20,823 nucleotides of DNA from Acidobacteriota bacterium (GCA_022759065.1 JAEMPZ010000251.1:1-20823), one strand, 5' to 3'; positions 10,215-17,958 are shown, counted from the first letter of the stretch. Numbers and translations: made by a program. Notes: generated by a model from the sequence alone, not told the origin.

Positions 10215-10592
10215 ATGGCGAACCACCGTAATTTTGACAGGAAGCAGAAAAGAGACTGGCGGAGAGTCAGGATATTGAAGCGCATCGAAGGAAGCGCCGA
10301 GAAGCCCCGCCTGTGCGTTTACAAAAGCCGCAAGTACATATACGTCCAGGCGGTGGACGACCTGGCCGGGGTGACGGTGGCGCAAGCCTCCTCGCTGGAG
10401 CCGGCGTTGAAGGGCGAACTGAAGACTTCGGGAAAGCACGTTTCCGTGGCCCAGAAGCTCGGGCTGTTGATCTCCGAGCGGCTCAAGGCAAAGGGGATCG
10501 AAAAGGCCGTGTTTGACCGAGGCGGTTACCTTTACCACGGCCGCGTGAAGTCCCTTGCCGAAGGCGCCCGCAAGGGCGGCCTGCAGTTCTAG
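10215..10592 (+). CDS. rplR: 50S ribosomal protein L18
   Basis: L18 attaches 5S rRNA to the central protuberance together with L5. The 125-residue product has a basic N-terminus ([17 protein letters not shown]), then [20 protein letters not shown], the [20 protein letters not shown] block and the C-terminal [19 protein letters not shown]. All of these match the family at normal length. AGGTC and GAGGGCAGAGG before the ATG provide a modest ribosome binding site. The following 11 bases before rpsE contain AGGAGGAG, a near-perfect site for the next gene. Confidence 0.97.
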   Translation: MANHRNFDRKQKRDWRRVRILKRIEGSAEKPRLCVYKSRKYIYVQAVDDLAGVTVAQASSLEPALKGELKTSGKHVSVAQKLGLLISERLKAKGIEKAVFDRGGYLYHGRVKSLAEGARKGGLQF

Positions 10593-10603
10593 GAGGAGTT
10601 TCT

Positions 10604-11104
10604 ATGGAAGATCGCACGTCGGGCGCAAGCGAATTCAAGGACCACGTGGTTCAGATAAGGCGCGTCACCAAGGTCGTCAAGGGCGGCAAGAACTTCTCCT
10701 TCTCGGCGCTGGTCGTCGTTGGTGATGGCAAAGGCCGCGCCGGCTACGGGCTCGGCAAGGCGCGGGAGGTTCCTCTGGCCATTTCAAAGGGAATGGAGCA
10801 GGCCAAGCGGCGAATGGTCTCCATCGCGCTTCAGGGCAACACGCTGCCCCACTTCGTGGAAGGCCGTTATGGGGCGGGACGCGTCATTCTGAGGCCCGCG
10901 TCAAAGGGAACCGGCGTAATCGCGGGCGGCGCCGTCCGCGCCGTCATGGAGGTCGCCGGGGTACAGGATGTGCTCACGAAGTGCATCGGGACCAACAACC
11001 CGCAAAACGTCGTCAAGGCTGCTTTTCAGGGGCTCAGAAAGCTCCAGAGCCCCGAAGCCGTCGCCCGCAAGCGCGGGAAAACATTGGAAGAGATTCTGGG
11101 GTAA
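10604..11104 (+). CDS. rpsE: 30S ribosomal protein S5
   Basis: S5 helps shape the mRNA entry channel and decoding accuracy, alongside S3 and S4. The 166-residue product has the double-stranded-RNA-binding-like N-terminal domain with [20 protein letters not shown], then [20 protein letters not shown], the signature [20 protein letters not shown] and the C-terminal [19 protein letters not shown]. Length is typical. The spectinomycin-site loop (around the [12 protein letters not shown] segment) looks normal. The rpmD start lies only three bases after the stop. Confidence 0.97.
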   Translation: MEDRTSGASEFKDHVVQIRRVTKVVKGGKNFSFSALVVVGDGKGRAGYGLGKAREVPLAISKGMEQAKRRMVSIALQGNTLPHFVEGRYGAGRVILRPASKGTGVIAGGAVRAVMEVAGVQDVLTKCIGTNNPQNVVKAAFQGLRKLQSPEAVARKRGKTLEEILG

Positions 11105-11107
11105 GCC

Positions 11108-11305
11108 ATGGTAACGAAAAAGAAGAAAGAGGCCCACGTGGTGGTGACCCTGGTGAAGCGCCCCTCCACCGAGAAACTCAGGAAGATAGCGTGGAGCATG
11201 GGACTTCGCAAAATGAACGACACTAAACGGTACCCCGACAGGCCCGAGATCCGCGGAATGATTTTCGCGGTCAAGCACCTGCTCTCGGTAACCGAGGAAA
11301 GCTGA
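11108..11305 (+). CDS. rpmD: 50S ribosomal protein L30
   Basis: L30 is a small 50S protein that is absent from several bacterial phyla, so its presence is mildly informative. The 65-residue product shows VTLVKRPSTEKLRKIAWSMG, LRKMNDTKRYPDRPEIRGMI and the closing VKHLLSVTEE, matching the family. The N-terminus is lysine-rich (MVTKKKKEAH), slightly longer than the E. coli version. The start is three bases after rpsE, so its ribosome binding site must lie in the end of that gene. Ten bases including GAGGGGG lead to rplO. Confidence 0.96.
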   Translation: MVTKKKKEAHVVVTLVKRPSTEKLRKIAWSMGLRKMNDTKRYPDRPEIRGMIFAVKHLLSVTEES

Positions 11306-11315
11306 GGGGGCTTCA

Positions 11316-11756
11316 ATGTTCCTGAGCGAAATCAGCCCTGCCAAGGGCGCGTGCAAGAAACGAAAGCGTGTGGGCCGCGGGCCGGGTTCGGGCCACGGCA
11401 AGACCGCCTGCAAGGGTGAAAAGGGGCAGAAGTCGCGCTCCGGCTTTCACCAGTACGCGGGCTTCGAGGGCGGGCAGATGCCCTTGAAGCGCCGCTTGCC
11501 GAAGCGCGGGTTTACCAACATTTTCGCGGTTGACGTGCAGGTGGTCAACCTTGAGAAGTTGGGCCGTTTCAAGGCCGGTGCCGAGGTTGACTCCAAGGCG
11601 CTCGCGGGCGAGGGGCTCATCGCTTCCGCCGGCCGCCCGGTAAAGGTTCTGGGCAAGGGAAAAATAGACAAGGCGCTAGTGGTCAAGGCCAACGCCTTCT
11701 CCGAAAGCGCTAAAGCGGCCATCGAAAAGGCCGGCGGCAAGGCCGAGGTGGTATAG
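11316..11756 (+). CDS. rplO: 50S ribosomal protein L15
   Basis: L15 is a late-assembling 50S protein with a long basic N-terminal extension threading through rRNA. The 146-residue product has the characteristic glycine- and lysine-rich N-terminus (KRVGRGPGSGHGKTACKGEK), the FEGGQMPLKRRLPKRGF signature, and a C-terminal globular domain ending AKAAIEKAGGKAEVV. Length is standard. GAGGGGG at 11304-11310 serves the ATG. Only two bases separate its stop from the GTG of secY, suggesting coupled translation of L15 and the translocon subunit. Confidence 0.97.
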   Translation: MFLSEISPAKGACKKRKRVGRGPGSGHGKTACKGEKGQKSRSGFHQYAGFEGGQMPLKRRLPKRGFTNIFAVDVQVVNLEKLGRFKAGAEVDSKALAGEGLIASAGRPVKVLGKGKIDKALVVKANAFSESAKAAIEKAGGKAEVV

Positions 11757-11758
11757 CC

Positions 11759-13168
11759 GTGATTGAAGCCTTCCAAAACATATTCCGCATCCCCGACCTG
11801 CGCAAGCGCGTGATCTTCACGTTCCTCCTGCTCGCGGTTTACCGCGTCGGCGCGCAGATCCCCACTCCAGGCATTGACGCGCTGGCGTTGCAGGAATTTT
11901 TCAAGCAGTACGCGTCGGGCGTTCTGGGCTTCGTCAACCTCTTCTCCGGCGGGGCGCTTGCCCGCTGCACCATATTCGCGCTGGGCATCATGCCCTACAT
12001 CACGGCCTCCATCATCTTTCAGCTCTTGGGCGTCGTGTGGCCCTACATCGAAAAACTGCAGAAGGAAGGCGGGGCTGAGGGCAGGAAGAAAATCACCCAG
12101 TACACGAGGTACGCCACCATCCTGATCTGCATCGTGCAGGCGGCCGGCATCTCGGTCTGGCTGAAGAACCTCGTGGCTCCAGGCACCGGCCACAGGATCG
12201 TGCCTAATCCGGGCCTTTGGTATCACATCTCGGTCGTCATCATCCTGACCGCGGGCTCGGTATTCGTCATGTGGCTGGGCGAGCAGATCACCGCGCGCGG
12301 CATCGGCAACGGCATTTCGCTGATGATCTTCGCCGGCATCGTCGTCGGCCTGGTCCCGGCTATCGTGAAGACCTTCCGAAAGTGGGCCCAGGGCGACCTC
12401 AACCTGTTCGTCATCGTGATACTGATGGCGTTCATGCTCGCCGTGGTGGCGTTCATCGTCTACTTCGAGAGGGCGCAGCGCAAGATTCCGATCCAGTACG
12501 CCAAGCGCATGGTCGGCCGGAGAATGGTCGGCGGAACCGCCGTCTTCTTCCCGCTGAAGCTCAACCCGGGCGGCGTCATGCCCATCATTTTCGCCGTCTC
12601 CCTCCTGGCGGTGCCGCAGACGATTCTCCAGTTGCCGGCGCTTTCCCAGTATGAATGGGCGCGGACGCTGGCGTCCTATTTCGGATACGGCTCGTTGACC
12701 TATCTTGCCCTCTACGCCGTCCTTATCGTTCTCTTCGCCTACTTCTACATCTCCATCGTCTTCAACCCAGACGACATGGCGGACAACCTCAAGAAGTACG
12801 GCGGCTTTATTCCCGGCATCAGGCCCGGAAAGAGCACGAGCGACTTCCTCTACCGCTCCTTGAACAGGCTTTTGTTCGCCGGCTCCATATACCTCGTGAT
12901 CGTCGCCCTGTTGCCGGTGATGCTCATCAGCGGCCTTCCTCTCCAGCATATTTGGGGAATCGGCCCCTCGATCGAAAACTTCCTGAAGGCGGCGCATTTT
13001 GACTGGATTCTTCGGGGCTTCAGCCTGGACTTCTATTTTGGAGGCACCTCGCTGCTGATCGTCGTGGGTGTCGCCATGGATACGCTGCAGCAGATTGAGT
13101 CGCAGCTCGTCATGAGGAACTACGAGGGCTTTTCAAGGCGAAGCCGGTTGCGCGGCAGGAGGGGGTGA
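11759..13168 (+). CDS. secY: Sec translocon channel subunit SecY (GTG start)
   Basis: SecY is the ten-helix inner-membrane channel through which Sec substrates are exported or inserted. The 469-residue product begins MIEAFQNIFRIPDLRKRV, with GTG as initiator. It shows GIMPYITASIIFQLL at 76-90, WLGEQITARGIGNGIS at 172-187 and YFERAQRKIPIQYAKRM at 235-251, as well as FNPDDMADNLKKYGGFIPG. It ends with the cytosolic basic tail RRSRLRGRRG after MDTLQQIESQ. It is about 30 residues longer than E. coli SecY. Part of the surplus is a periplasmic-side loop around residues 137-156. GAGGTGG at 11745-11751 inside rplO is the likely ribosome binding site. Confidence 0.97.
   Translation: MIEAFQNIFRIPDLRKRVIFTFLLLAVYRVGAQIPTPGIDALALQEFFKQYASGVLGFVNLFSGGALARCTIFALGIMPYITASIIFQLLGVVWPYIEKLQKEGGAEGRKKITQYTRYATILICIVQAAGISVWLKNLVAPGTGHRIVPNPGLWYHISVVIILTAGSVFVMWLGEQITARGIGNGISLMIFAGIVVGLVPAIVKTFRKWAQGDLNLFVIVILMAFMLAVVAFIVYFERAQRKIPIQYAKRMVGRRMVGGTAVFFPLKLNPGGVMPIIFAVSLLAVPQTILQLPALSQYEWARTLASYFGYGSLTYLALYAVLIVLFAYFYISIVFNPDDMADNLKKYGGFIPGIRPGKSTSDFLYRSLNRLLFAGSIYLVIVALLPVMLISGLPLQHIWGIGPSIENFLKAAHFDWILRGFSLDFYFGGTSLLIVVGVAMDTLQQIESQLVMRNYEGFSRRSRLRGRRG
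13157..13162 (+). promoter_or_regulatory. Ribosome binding site deciding the adk start
   Basis: AGGAGG lies eight bases before GTG at 13171 but only two bases before an earlier in-frame GTG at 13165. The spacing favours 13171 as the true start of adk. Confidence 0.75.
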
Positions 13169-13170
13169 AC

Positions 13171-13821
13171 GTGGCACAGAAGAACTTGATCCTATTGGGG
13201 CCGCCAGGCGCGGGCAAGGGAACTCAGGCGAAGGTGCTTTCCGAAAAGCTGGGCCTGCCTCACGTTTCCACGGGAGACATGTTGCGCGAGGCGGTGCGCG
13301 AAGGAACCGAGCTTGGGCTGAAGGCCAAGGCGGTCATGGATGCCGGCCAGCTCGTCAGCGACGAGCTTCTTACCGGAATAGTCAAGGAGCGGCTTTCCAA
13401 AAAGGATTGCGCCGGAGGTTTTATTCTTGACGGCTATCCAAGAAATCTTTCCCAGGCGGCCATTCTTGACGAGATATTGAAGAGCCTCGGCAAGGAGGCG
13501 GCTCGCGCCGTTGAGCTGGAGGTTCCCGACGAGGCGATCGTCACGCGGTTAAGCCAGCGCCGCTCCTGCCCGAAGTGCGGGGCGGTTTATAACCTGGCGA
13601 CGAACCCTCCGGCAAAAGAGGGCTTGTGCGACAAGTGCGGAACCGCCCTTGTCCAGCGGGACGACGACAAGGAGTCGGTCATTCGCCAGCGCCTTTTGGT
13701 TTATCACGAGAAGACCGCGCCCCTTTCCGACCACTTCAGGAAGCAGGGGCGCCTGCTCGCCGTGGACGGAAGCAAAAAACCCGAGGCGGTTTTGGCCGAT
13801 TTAATGAAAGCGGTGGGATGA
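13171..13821 (+). CDS. adk: Adenylate kinase, zinc-type LID domain (GTG start)
   Basis: Adk interconverts 2 ADP with ATP plus AMP and keeps the adenylate pool balanced in the cytoplasm. The 216-residue product starts MAQKNLILLG with the P-loop GPPGAGKGT at 10-18. The AMP-binding segment STGDMLREAV is at 33-42 and GFILDGYPR at 83-91. The LID domain carries four cysteines (133, 136, 153, 156 as CPKC and CDKC) expected to bind zinc. The start was chosen by ribosome binding site spacing; an alternative GTG at 13165 adds two residues and overlaps secY. The secY-adk-map order is a common arrangement. Its stop overlaps the map start as ATGA. Confidence 0.97.
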   Translation: MAQKNLILLGPPGAGKGTQAKVLSEKLGLPHVSTGDMLREAVREGTELGLKAKAVMDAGQLVSDELLTGIVKERLSKKDCAGGFILDGYPRNLSQAAILDEILKSLGKEAARAVELEVPDEAIVTRLSQRRSCPKCGAVYNLATNPPAKEGLCDKCGTALVQRDDDKESVIRQRLLVYHEKTAPLSDHFRKQGRLLAVDGSKKPEAVLADLMKAVG

Positions 13822-14573
13822 TTCAGTTGAAGAGCGCCGAGGAAATCCGTATAATGGATAAGGCGAACGCCATCGTGCACAAGGTGCTGGACGCGCTTGA
13901 GGCCGCCGTGGCTCCTGGCGTGGTCCTTGGCGACCTGGACCGCATGGCGCACTCGCTGACCTTGAGCGCAGGGGCAAAGCCCGCCTTCAAGGGTTATCAC
14001 GGTTATCCGGCGAGCGTCTGCATCTCCGTCAACGACGAAGTCGTGCACGGCATTCCCGGGTCGCGGGCGCTCAAGCAGGGCGACCTGGTTTCGCTGGATT
14101 TCGGCGTCGTCTACGAGGGCTTTTACGGCGACGCGGCGAAAACATGCGTTGTGGGCCCGGCTGACGAGAAAGCTCGGCTCCTTTTGGACGTGACTCGCGA
14201 GTCGCTGATGAAGGGCATCCAGCAGGTCCGCCCTGGCAACCGGGTTTCGGACATCTCGCACGCCGTGCAGGAATGGGTCGAGTCCCACGGCTTTTCGGTG
14301 GTGCGCGATTACGTCGGCCACGGGATTGGGCGCGCCCTCCACGAGGACCCTCAGATCCCCAATTTCGGGGAGCGGGGCCATGGTCCAAGGCTCCAGCCCG
14401 GAATGGTCCTGGCGATCGAGCCGATGGTGAACGAGGGCGGTTTCGAGGTGACGGTGGACGATGACGGATGGACGGTCCGCACCAAAGACGGCCTCCGCTC
14501 GGCCCATTTTGAATATTCGGTGGCCGTGACCTCCTCCGAACCGGTCATTCTTGGCGTGGGCGGGGCGGCATGA
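13818..14573 (+). CDS. map: Methionine aminopeptidase, type I
   Basis: Map removes the initiator methionine from nascent proteins after deformylation. The 251-residue product begins [17 protein letters not shown]. It has all five metal ligands of the pita-bread fold: Asp94 (LDFG), Asp105 (YGDAAKT), His168 (VGHGIG), Glu201 (LAIEPM) and Glu232 (HFEYS). The substrate-contacting His77 (EVVHGIP) is also present. No N-terminal zinc-finger or SH3-binding extension is present, which makes it type Ia. The frame is open far upstream inside adk, but homology and the ATGA overlap set the start at 13818. It likewise overlaps infA by ATGA. Confidence 0.97.
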   Translation: MIQLKSAEEIRIMDKANAIVHKVLDALEAAVAPGVVLGDLDRMAHSLTLSAGAKPAFKGYHGYPASVCISVNDEVVHGIPGSRALKQGDLVSLDFGVVYEGFYGDAAKTCVVGPADEKARLLLDVTRESLMKGIQQVRPGNRVSDISHAVQEWVESHGFSVVRDYVGHGIGRALHEDPQIPNFGERGHGPRLQPGMVLAIEPMVNEGGFEVTVDDDGWTVRTKDGLRSAHFEYSVAVTSSEPVILGVGGAA

Positions 14574-14791
14574 GCAAAGACGACGTCATCCAGATGAAGG
14601 CGATCGTGCGCGAGGCGCTGCCGAACGCGATGTTTCGCGTCGAGCTGGAGAACGGACACAGGGTGCTGGCGCACATTTCGGGCAAGATGCGCAAGCATTT
14701 CATCAGGATACTGCCCGGTGACCAGATCCTCGTTGAGCTTTCTCCGTACGATCTCAATCGGGGGCGCATAGTTTACAGGTTCAAGACGTGA
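14570..14791 (+). CDS. infA: Translation initiation factor IF-1
   Basis: IF-1 occupies the A site of the 30S subunit during initiation and works with IF-2 and IF-3. The 73-residue OB-fold protein shows [20 protein letters not shown], then [40 protein letters not shown] and GRIVYRFKT, nearly canonical. It starts within the map stop codon (ATGA), the third coupled junction in a row (secY/adk region, adk/map, map/infA). Thirteen bases lead to rpmJ. Confidence 0.97.
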   Translation: MSKDDVIQMKAIVREALPNAMFRVELENGHRVLAHISGKMRKHFIRILPGDQILVELSPYDLNRGRIVYRFKT

Positions 14792-14804
14792 TGGGAGCCT
14801 TGTC

Positions 14805-14918
14805 ATGAAAGTAAGACCGTCGGTTAAAAAAATCTGCCCGAAGTGCAAGATCGTCAAGCGCAAGGGCGTAATCCGGGTAATCTGCGAAAACCCGAAACAC
14901 AAGCAGCGCCAGGGTTAA
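14805..14918 (+). CDS. rpmJ: 50S ribosomal protein L36, zinc-binding type
   Basis: L36 is the smallest 50S protein and stabilises the L16/5S region. I translated this 37-codon gene directly. The protein begins [20 protein letters not shown], and zinc ligands Cys11, Cys14, Cys27 and His32 are all present. That is the cysteine-containing form rather than the zinc-free paralogue used under zinc starvation. GGGAG at 14793-14797 is a suitable ribosome binding site. Its TAA lies inside the AAGGAGGT used by rpsM. The infA-rpmJ-rpsM order is standard. Confidence 0.97.
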   Translation: MKVRPSVKKICPKCKIVKRKGVIRVICENPKHKQRQG

Positions 14919-14930
14919 GGAGGTAGCGCC

Positions 14931-15308
14931 GTGGCACGTATCGCTGGTGTAGATCTTCCGCTCAACAAGCGGGTTGAAATCGGCCTGACGTACATATACG
15001 GGATAGGGCTCGCCCGCTCCCACGCCATCCTGGCGAAGGCTGGCGTGAGCCAGGACGTCCGGGTCAAGGACCTGACCGAGGACGAGGTGGCCCGCATCCG
15101 CAAGGTCATCCAGGAAGAAGGTTACGTCGAGGGCGACCTCCGAAAGCGCGTCCAGATGGATGTTCGCAGGCTCATTGACATCGGCGCCTATCGGGGGGCG
15201 AGGCATCGCGCGGGGCTTCCTTGCCGCGGGCAGAGAACCCACACGAACGCCAGGACGCACAAGGGGCCGCGCCGCGCCATTGCCGGCAAGAAGAAGGTAA
15301 CGAAGTAA
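14931..15308 (+). CDS. rpsM: 30S ribosomal protein S13 (GTG start)
   Basis: S13 sits at the top of the 30S head, bridges to L5 in the 50S and contacts the P-site tRNA with its tail. The 125-residue product begins [20 protein letters not shown] with GTG as initiator. It has [35 protein letters not shown] and the C-terminal [28 protein letters not shown] at 14917-14924, six bases upstream, is a perfect anti-Shine-Dalgarno match. In E. coli the S4-regulated alpha leader lies just before this gene, but here only 12 bases separate it from rpmJ. Confidence 0.97.
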   Translation: MARIAGVDLPLNKRVEIGLTYIYGIGLARSHAILAKAGVSQDVRVKDLTEDEVARIRKVIQEEGYVEGDLRKRVQMDVRRLIDIGAYRGARHRAGLPCRGQRTHTNARTHKGPRRAIAGKKKVTK

Positions 15309-15310
15309 AC

Positions 15311-15329
15311 GCGCCTATGGGTATGGCGC
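15311..15329 (+). promoter_or_regulatory. Short hairpin in rpsM-rpsK gap
   Basis: GCGCC (15311-15315) can pair with GGCGC (15325-15329) around a nine-base loop in the 41-base gap before rpsK. A competing GCGCC follows at 15331-15335. It is too small and too likely by chance in G+C-rich DNA to call with confidence. Confidence 0.2.
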
Positions 15330-15349
15330 AGCGCCAAAGGAGATAGCGC

Positions 15350-15745
15350 ATGGTTAAGACCGCGGGTGCAAAGAAGGCCGCGCGCCGGGAGAAGAAAAAC
15401 ATTCCCACCGGCATGGTCTTCATTAACGCCTCTTTCAACAACACTCTGATCACCTTCACGGACCTGGAAGGGAACACGCTTTCCTGGACGACATCCGGGG
15501 CCAGCGGTTTCAAGGGCACCAGAAAGGGCACGCCCTTTGCCGCGCAGGTTGCCGCCAAAACGGCCGCCGAAAAGGCCATGGAGCACGGCCTTCACGAAGT
15601 TGACGTCAGAGTGAAAGGGCCGGGTTCGGGCCGTGAATCGGCCATCAGGGCGATCCAGGCCACAGGGTTGAAGATACGCTCGATTTCTGACATAACCCCA
15701 ATTCCGCACAACGGTTGCCGCCCGCCCAAGCGGCGGCGCGTGTAA
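15350..15745 (+). CDS. rpsK: 30S ribosomal protein S11
   Basis: S11 lies on the 30S platform near the mRNA exit and the Shine-Dalgarno helix. The 131-residue product has a basic N-terminus ([15 protein letters not shown]), then [40 protein letters not shown], and [20 protein letters not shown], and ends [17 protein letters not shown]. That is fully canonical. AAAGGAG in the 41-base gap provides the ribosome binding site. Nine bases of the gap could form a small hairpin, but this is weak. Confidence 0.98.
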   Translation: MVKTAGAKKAARREKKNIPTGMVFINASFNNTLITFTDLEGNTLSWTTSGASGFKGTRKGTPFAAQVAAKTAAEKAMEHGLHEVDVRVKGPGSGRESAIRAIQATGLKIRSISDITPIPHNGCRPPKRRRV

Positions 15746-15750
15746 GGTAA

Positions 15751-15756
15751 AGGAGG
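15751..15756 (+). promoter_or_regulatory. Ribosome binding site fixing the TTG start of rpsD
   Basis: AGGAGG lies six bases before TTG at 15763, where translation gives the expected ARYHQSVCRLC beginning of a zinc-type S4. The strong site supports the rare start codon. Confidence 0.85.
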
Positions 15757-15762
15757 AACGCC

Positions 15763-16389
15763 TTGGCACGGTATCATCAGTCCGTCTGCCGTCTATGCCG
15801 CCGTGAGGGAGTCAAGCTATTCCTCAAGGGCGACCGCTGCTTCAAAGACAAATGCGCCATCGAGAAGCGAAACACGCCGCCGGGCCAGCACATAAGAAGG
15901 CGAGGCAAGGTGCAGGGTTACGGGCTTCAGTTGCGCGAGAAGCAGAAGGTCAAGCGTCTCTATGGCATTTTGGAAAAGCAGTTCCGTGGCTATTTCCACA
16001 AGGCCAGCCTTTCAAGGGGAGTCACGGGCGAAGTGCTGCTCTCGATCCTCGAGAAGAGGCTTGACAACGTGGTTTTCCGGCTCGGCCTTGCCTCCTCCCG
16101 CAACCAAGCGAGGCAGTTGGTCACCCACGGCCACATTCAGGTGAATGGGCGGCGGGTGGACGTCGCCAACTTCCAGGTTCGCGAGGGTGACGAAATCACG
16201 GTGGCTCAGAGCGCGAGGGAAAACCCGTTCCTGCTGTCGGCCGTCGAGTCGTCCAAGGGGCGGGGAGTGCCTGAGTGGCTCGAACTTGACGGGGCCAACC
16301 TGAAGGGGCGCGTGCTGCGAGAGCCGGCGCGGGCGGACATCACCTACCCGATTGAGGAGCAGTTGATCGTCGAGCTCTACTCGAAGTAG
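15763..16389 (+). CDS. rpsD: 30S ribosomal protein S4, zinc-binding type (TTG start)
   Basis: S4 initiates 30S assembly by binding the 5' domain of 16S rRNA, and in E. coli it is the repressor of the alpha operon. The 208-residue product carries four cysteines near the N-terminus (Cys9, Cys12, Cys26, Cys31), the zinc form found in many bacteria but not in E. coli. It continues with PPGQHIRRRGK, YGLQLREKQKVKRLYGILEK and the S4 domain (KRLDNVVFRLGLASSRNQAR, RQLVTHGHIQVNGRRVDVA), and ends EEQLIVELYSK. Initiation is at TTG. A 107-base gap with a strong hairpin follows before rpoA, so S4 could in principle act there, but this is conjecture. Confidence 0.97.
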   Translation: MARYHQSVCRLCRREGVKLFLKGDRCFKDKCAIEKRNTPPGQHIRRRGKVQGYGLQLREKQKVKRLYGILEKQFRGYFHKASLSRGVTGEVLLSILEKRLDNVVFRLGLASSRNQARQLVTHGHIQVNGRRVDVANFQVREGDEITVAQSARENPFLLSAVESSKGRGVPEWLELDGANLKGRVLREPARADITYPIEEQLIVELYSK

Positions 16390-16400
16390 ACGGCGCGGTA

Positions 16401-16418
16401 CGGCGCCTGTTGGCGCCG
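16401..16418 (+). promoter_or_regulatory. Strong hairpin in the rpsD-rpoA gap
   Basis: CGGCGCC (16401-16407) pairs perfectly with GGCGCCG (16412-16418) around a TGTT loop; GG (16397-16398) can also pair with CC (16419-16420) across a TA bulge. A weaker second stem may form from GGCTGG (16434-16439) and CCAGGGCC (16448-16455). No T-tract follows, so an intrinsic terminator is unlikely. The remainder of the 107-base gap (16390-16496) shows no gene and no convincing promoter. Confidence 0.55.
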
Positions 16419-16496
16419 CCACTGGGGCTGACCGGCTGGGTACACTGCCAGGGCCAAGCCATTTGAGCGGAAAACGCGCGAAGGAGTGCCAAAGCT

Positions 16497-17444
16497 ATGC
16501 GACCTTTTCAAATGCCAACGTTGATAGAGTGCAATATTGAGACCTTGACGGACCGCTACGGCGAGTTTGTGGCCCAGCCATTGGAAAGAGGCTGGGGCAT
16601 CACGCTGGGCAACGCGCTCAGGCGCATCCTGCTCTCTTCCATAGAGGGGGCTGCCATAACGGCCATGCGCATAGACGGGGTCCTGCACGAGTTCACTTCG
16701 ATATCCGGGGTGAAGGAGGACGTGACGGACCTGGTGCTGAACCTCAAGGCGATTCAATTCATCCTCAACGCCGATGAGCCGAAGATGCTCCATCTCGAAG
16801 TCAAGGGCCCGGCCGAAGTGAAGGCGCGGGACATCCAGCACGACGGCACGGTCAGGATATTGACCCCCGATGCCGTTATCGCCACGCTCAACGAAGAAGG
16901 TTCCCTGGTAATGGACCTTCTTTTGGAGAAGGGGCGCGGGTACGTGGCCGCCGAGGCGCACAAAGTCCCGGACCCGTCCTACATTCCAGTTGACGGCATT
17001 CACTCCCCGGTGCGCAAGGTGAACTTCGAAGTCACCGAGACGCGAGTTGGCGACGCCACGGATTACGAGCGGCTGAAAATAGAGGTTTGGACAAACGGCT
17101 CCGTGACGCCCCAGAACGCCCTTGCGAAAGCCGCTTCGCTGCTTGAATCGCACCTGACGCTGTTCAGCGCGCTGACGGGGCCTGAAGCCGCCGTGGCGCC
17201 GAAGGGGGCGAAGAGCGCCGCCGCCGCGAATCTGAAAGGGCTGCTGGCCAAGCCGGTCAAGGACCTTGAGTTGCCCGCGAAGGTGATCAAGACGCTTGAA
17301 GATTCCGGCATCGCGACGCTAAGGGACCTCGTGAGGATGACCGAAAAAGAGATTCAGGGCTCTAAAATCGTCGGACAGAAAGCTCTTCAAGAGATCAACA
17401 AGCTCCTGGAGCAGCTCAACCTTACACTTGGTATGAACGTCTGA
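16497..17444 (+). CDS. rpoA: RNA polymerase alpha subunit with atypical CTD
   Basis: The alpha dimer scaffolds RNA polymerase assembly, and its C-terminal domain binds promoter UP elements and activators. The 315-residue product has a normal N-terminal domain ([20 protein letters not shown], then [16 protein letters not shown]) followed by an alanine-rich linker near 228-250. The C-terminal domain ends LNLTLGMNV. Aligned by eye to E. coli, Arg265 is Lys262, Asn268 is Lys265, Cys269 is Thr266 and Ser299 is Ala296, whereas Gly296 and Lys298 are kept. The RSxNCL DNA-contact motif is therefore missing (AKVIKTL instead). AAGGAG at 16481-16486 lies ten bases before the ATG. Ten bases separate it from rplQ. 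Confidence 0.97.
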   Translation: MRPFQMPTLIECNIETLTDRYGEFVAQPLERGWGITLGNALRRILLSSIEGAAITAMRIDGVLHEFTSISGVKEDVTDLVLNLKAIQFILNADEPKMLHLEVKGPAEVKARDIQHDGTVRILTPDAVIATLNEEGSLVMDLLLEKGRGYVAAEAHKVPDPSYIPVDGIHSPVRKVNFEVTETRVGDATDYERLKIEVWTNGSVTPQNALAKAASLLESHLTLFSALTGPEAAVAPKGAKSAAAANLKGLLAKPVKDLELPAKVIKTLEDSGIATLRDLVRMTEKEIQGSKIVGQKALQEINKLLEQLNLTLGMNV

Positions 17445-17454
17445 GGACAACGCC

Positions 17455-17949
17455 ATGCGCCATAAAATAGACCACCGAAAGCTGGGCAGGACTTCCGAAC
17501 ACAGGCGCGCGTTGCTGCGCAACCAGGCCATAAGCCTGGTCCACCACGACCGCATCACCACCACTTTGGAAAAGGCGAAAGAGGTGCGGCGCTTCGTGGA
17601 GAAGCTGATAACGCTGGCCAAGAAGGATACGCTTGCCAGCCGCCGGCTCACCGCAACCAAAATAGACGACCCAAAGGCGCTCAAGAAGCTCTTCGAAACG
17701 TTGGGCCCGGCGTACGCCAACCGGGCTGGCGGTTACACGCGCATTCTAAAGCTTGGCGCGCGCAAGGGCGACGGAGCGCAGATGGCGGCGCTGGAACTGG
17801 TGGGAAGAGAACCGAAGTTCGATTCCGCCGCCCCCGGGAAAAAGGCCGCTTCAAAGAAAAGCGCCGCCTCGCCCAAGAAAGCCAATGCTGCCAAGGAATC
17901 GGCGGCACCCGAAGAAAGCTCGCCAGCGCCAGCTGAACAGAGCAAGTAG
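17455..17949 (+). CDS. rplQ: 50S ribosomal protein L17 with low-complexity tail
   Basis: L17 lies beside the tunnel exit on the 50S. The core (residues 1 to about 117) is canonical: [60 protein letters not shown] and MAALELVGR. It is followed by about 47 residues of low-complexity tail, first basic ([19 protein letters not shown]) and then acidic and Pro/Ser-rich ([12 protein letters not shown]), giving 164 residues. Such tails occur in several phyla and are expected to be disordered. It closes the alpha operon, but only nine bases separate it from rarA and no terminator is visible. Confidence 0.96.
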   Translation: MRHKIDHRKLGRTSEHRRALLRNQAISLVHHDRITTTLEKAKEVRRFVEKLITLAKKDTLASRRLTATKIDDPKALKKLFETLGPAYANRAGGYTRILKLGARKGDGAQMAALELVGREPKFDSAAPGKKAASKKSAASPKKANAAKESAAPEESSPAPAEQSK

Positions 17950-17958
17950 GAATCCCTC

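Noticed and set aside
11447..12997. A 516-codon open frame on the minus strand opposite secY.
   Set aside because: Its predicted protein is an implausible string rich in Asp, His, Glu and Arg, as expected for the antisense of a membrane-protein gene in G+C-rich DNA. The plus strand encodes clear SecY.
13626..13817. In-frame upstream extension of map starting inside adk.
   Set aside because: The family N-terminus matches 13818 ([10 protein letters not shown]), and the upstream stretch is out-of-frame adk sequence.
15317..15346. Nine-codon open frame (MGMAQRQRR) between rpsM and rpsK, ending three bases before the rpsK start.
   Set aside because: No ribosome binding site before its ATG and it spans the rpsK Shine-Dalgarno; a chance leader-like frame is more likely.
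16441..16446. TACACT as a -10 element for rpoA.
   Set aside because: The only TTGxCx-like -35 (16410-16415) is about 25 bases upstream, too far; no extended -10.
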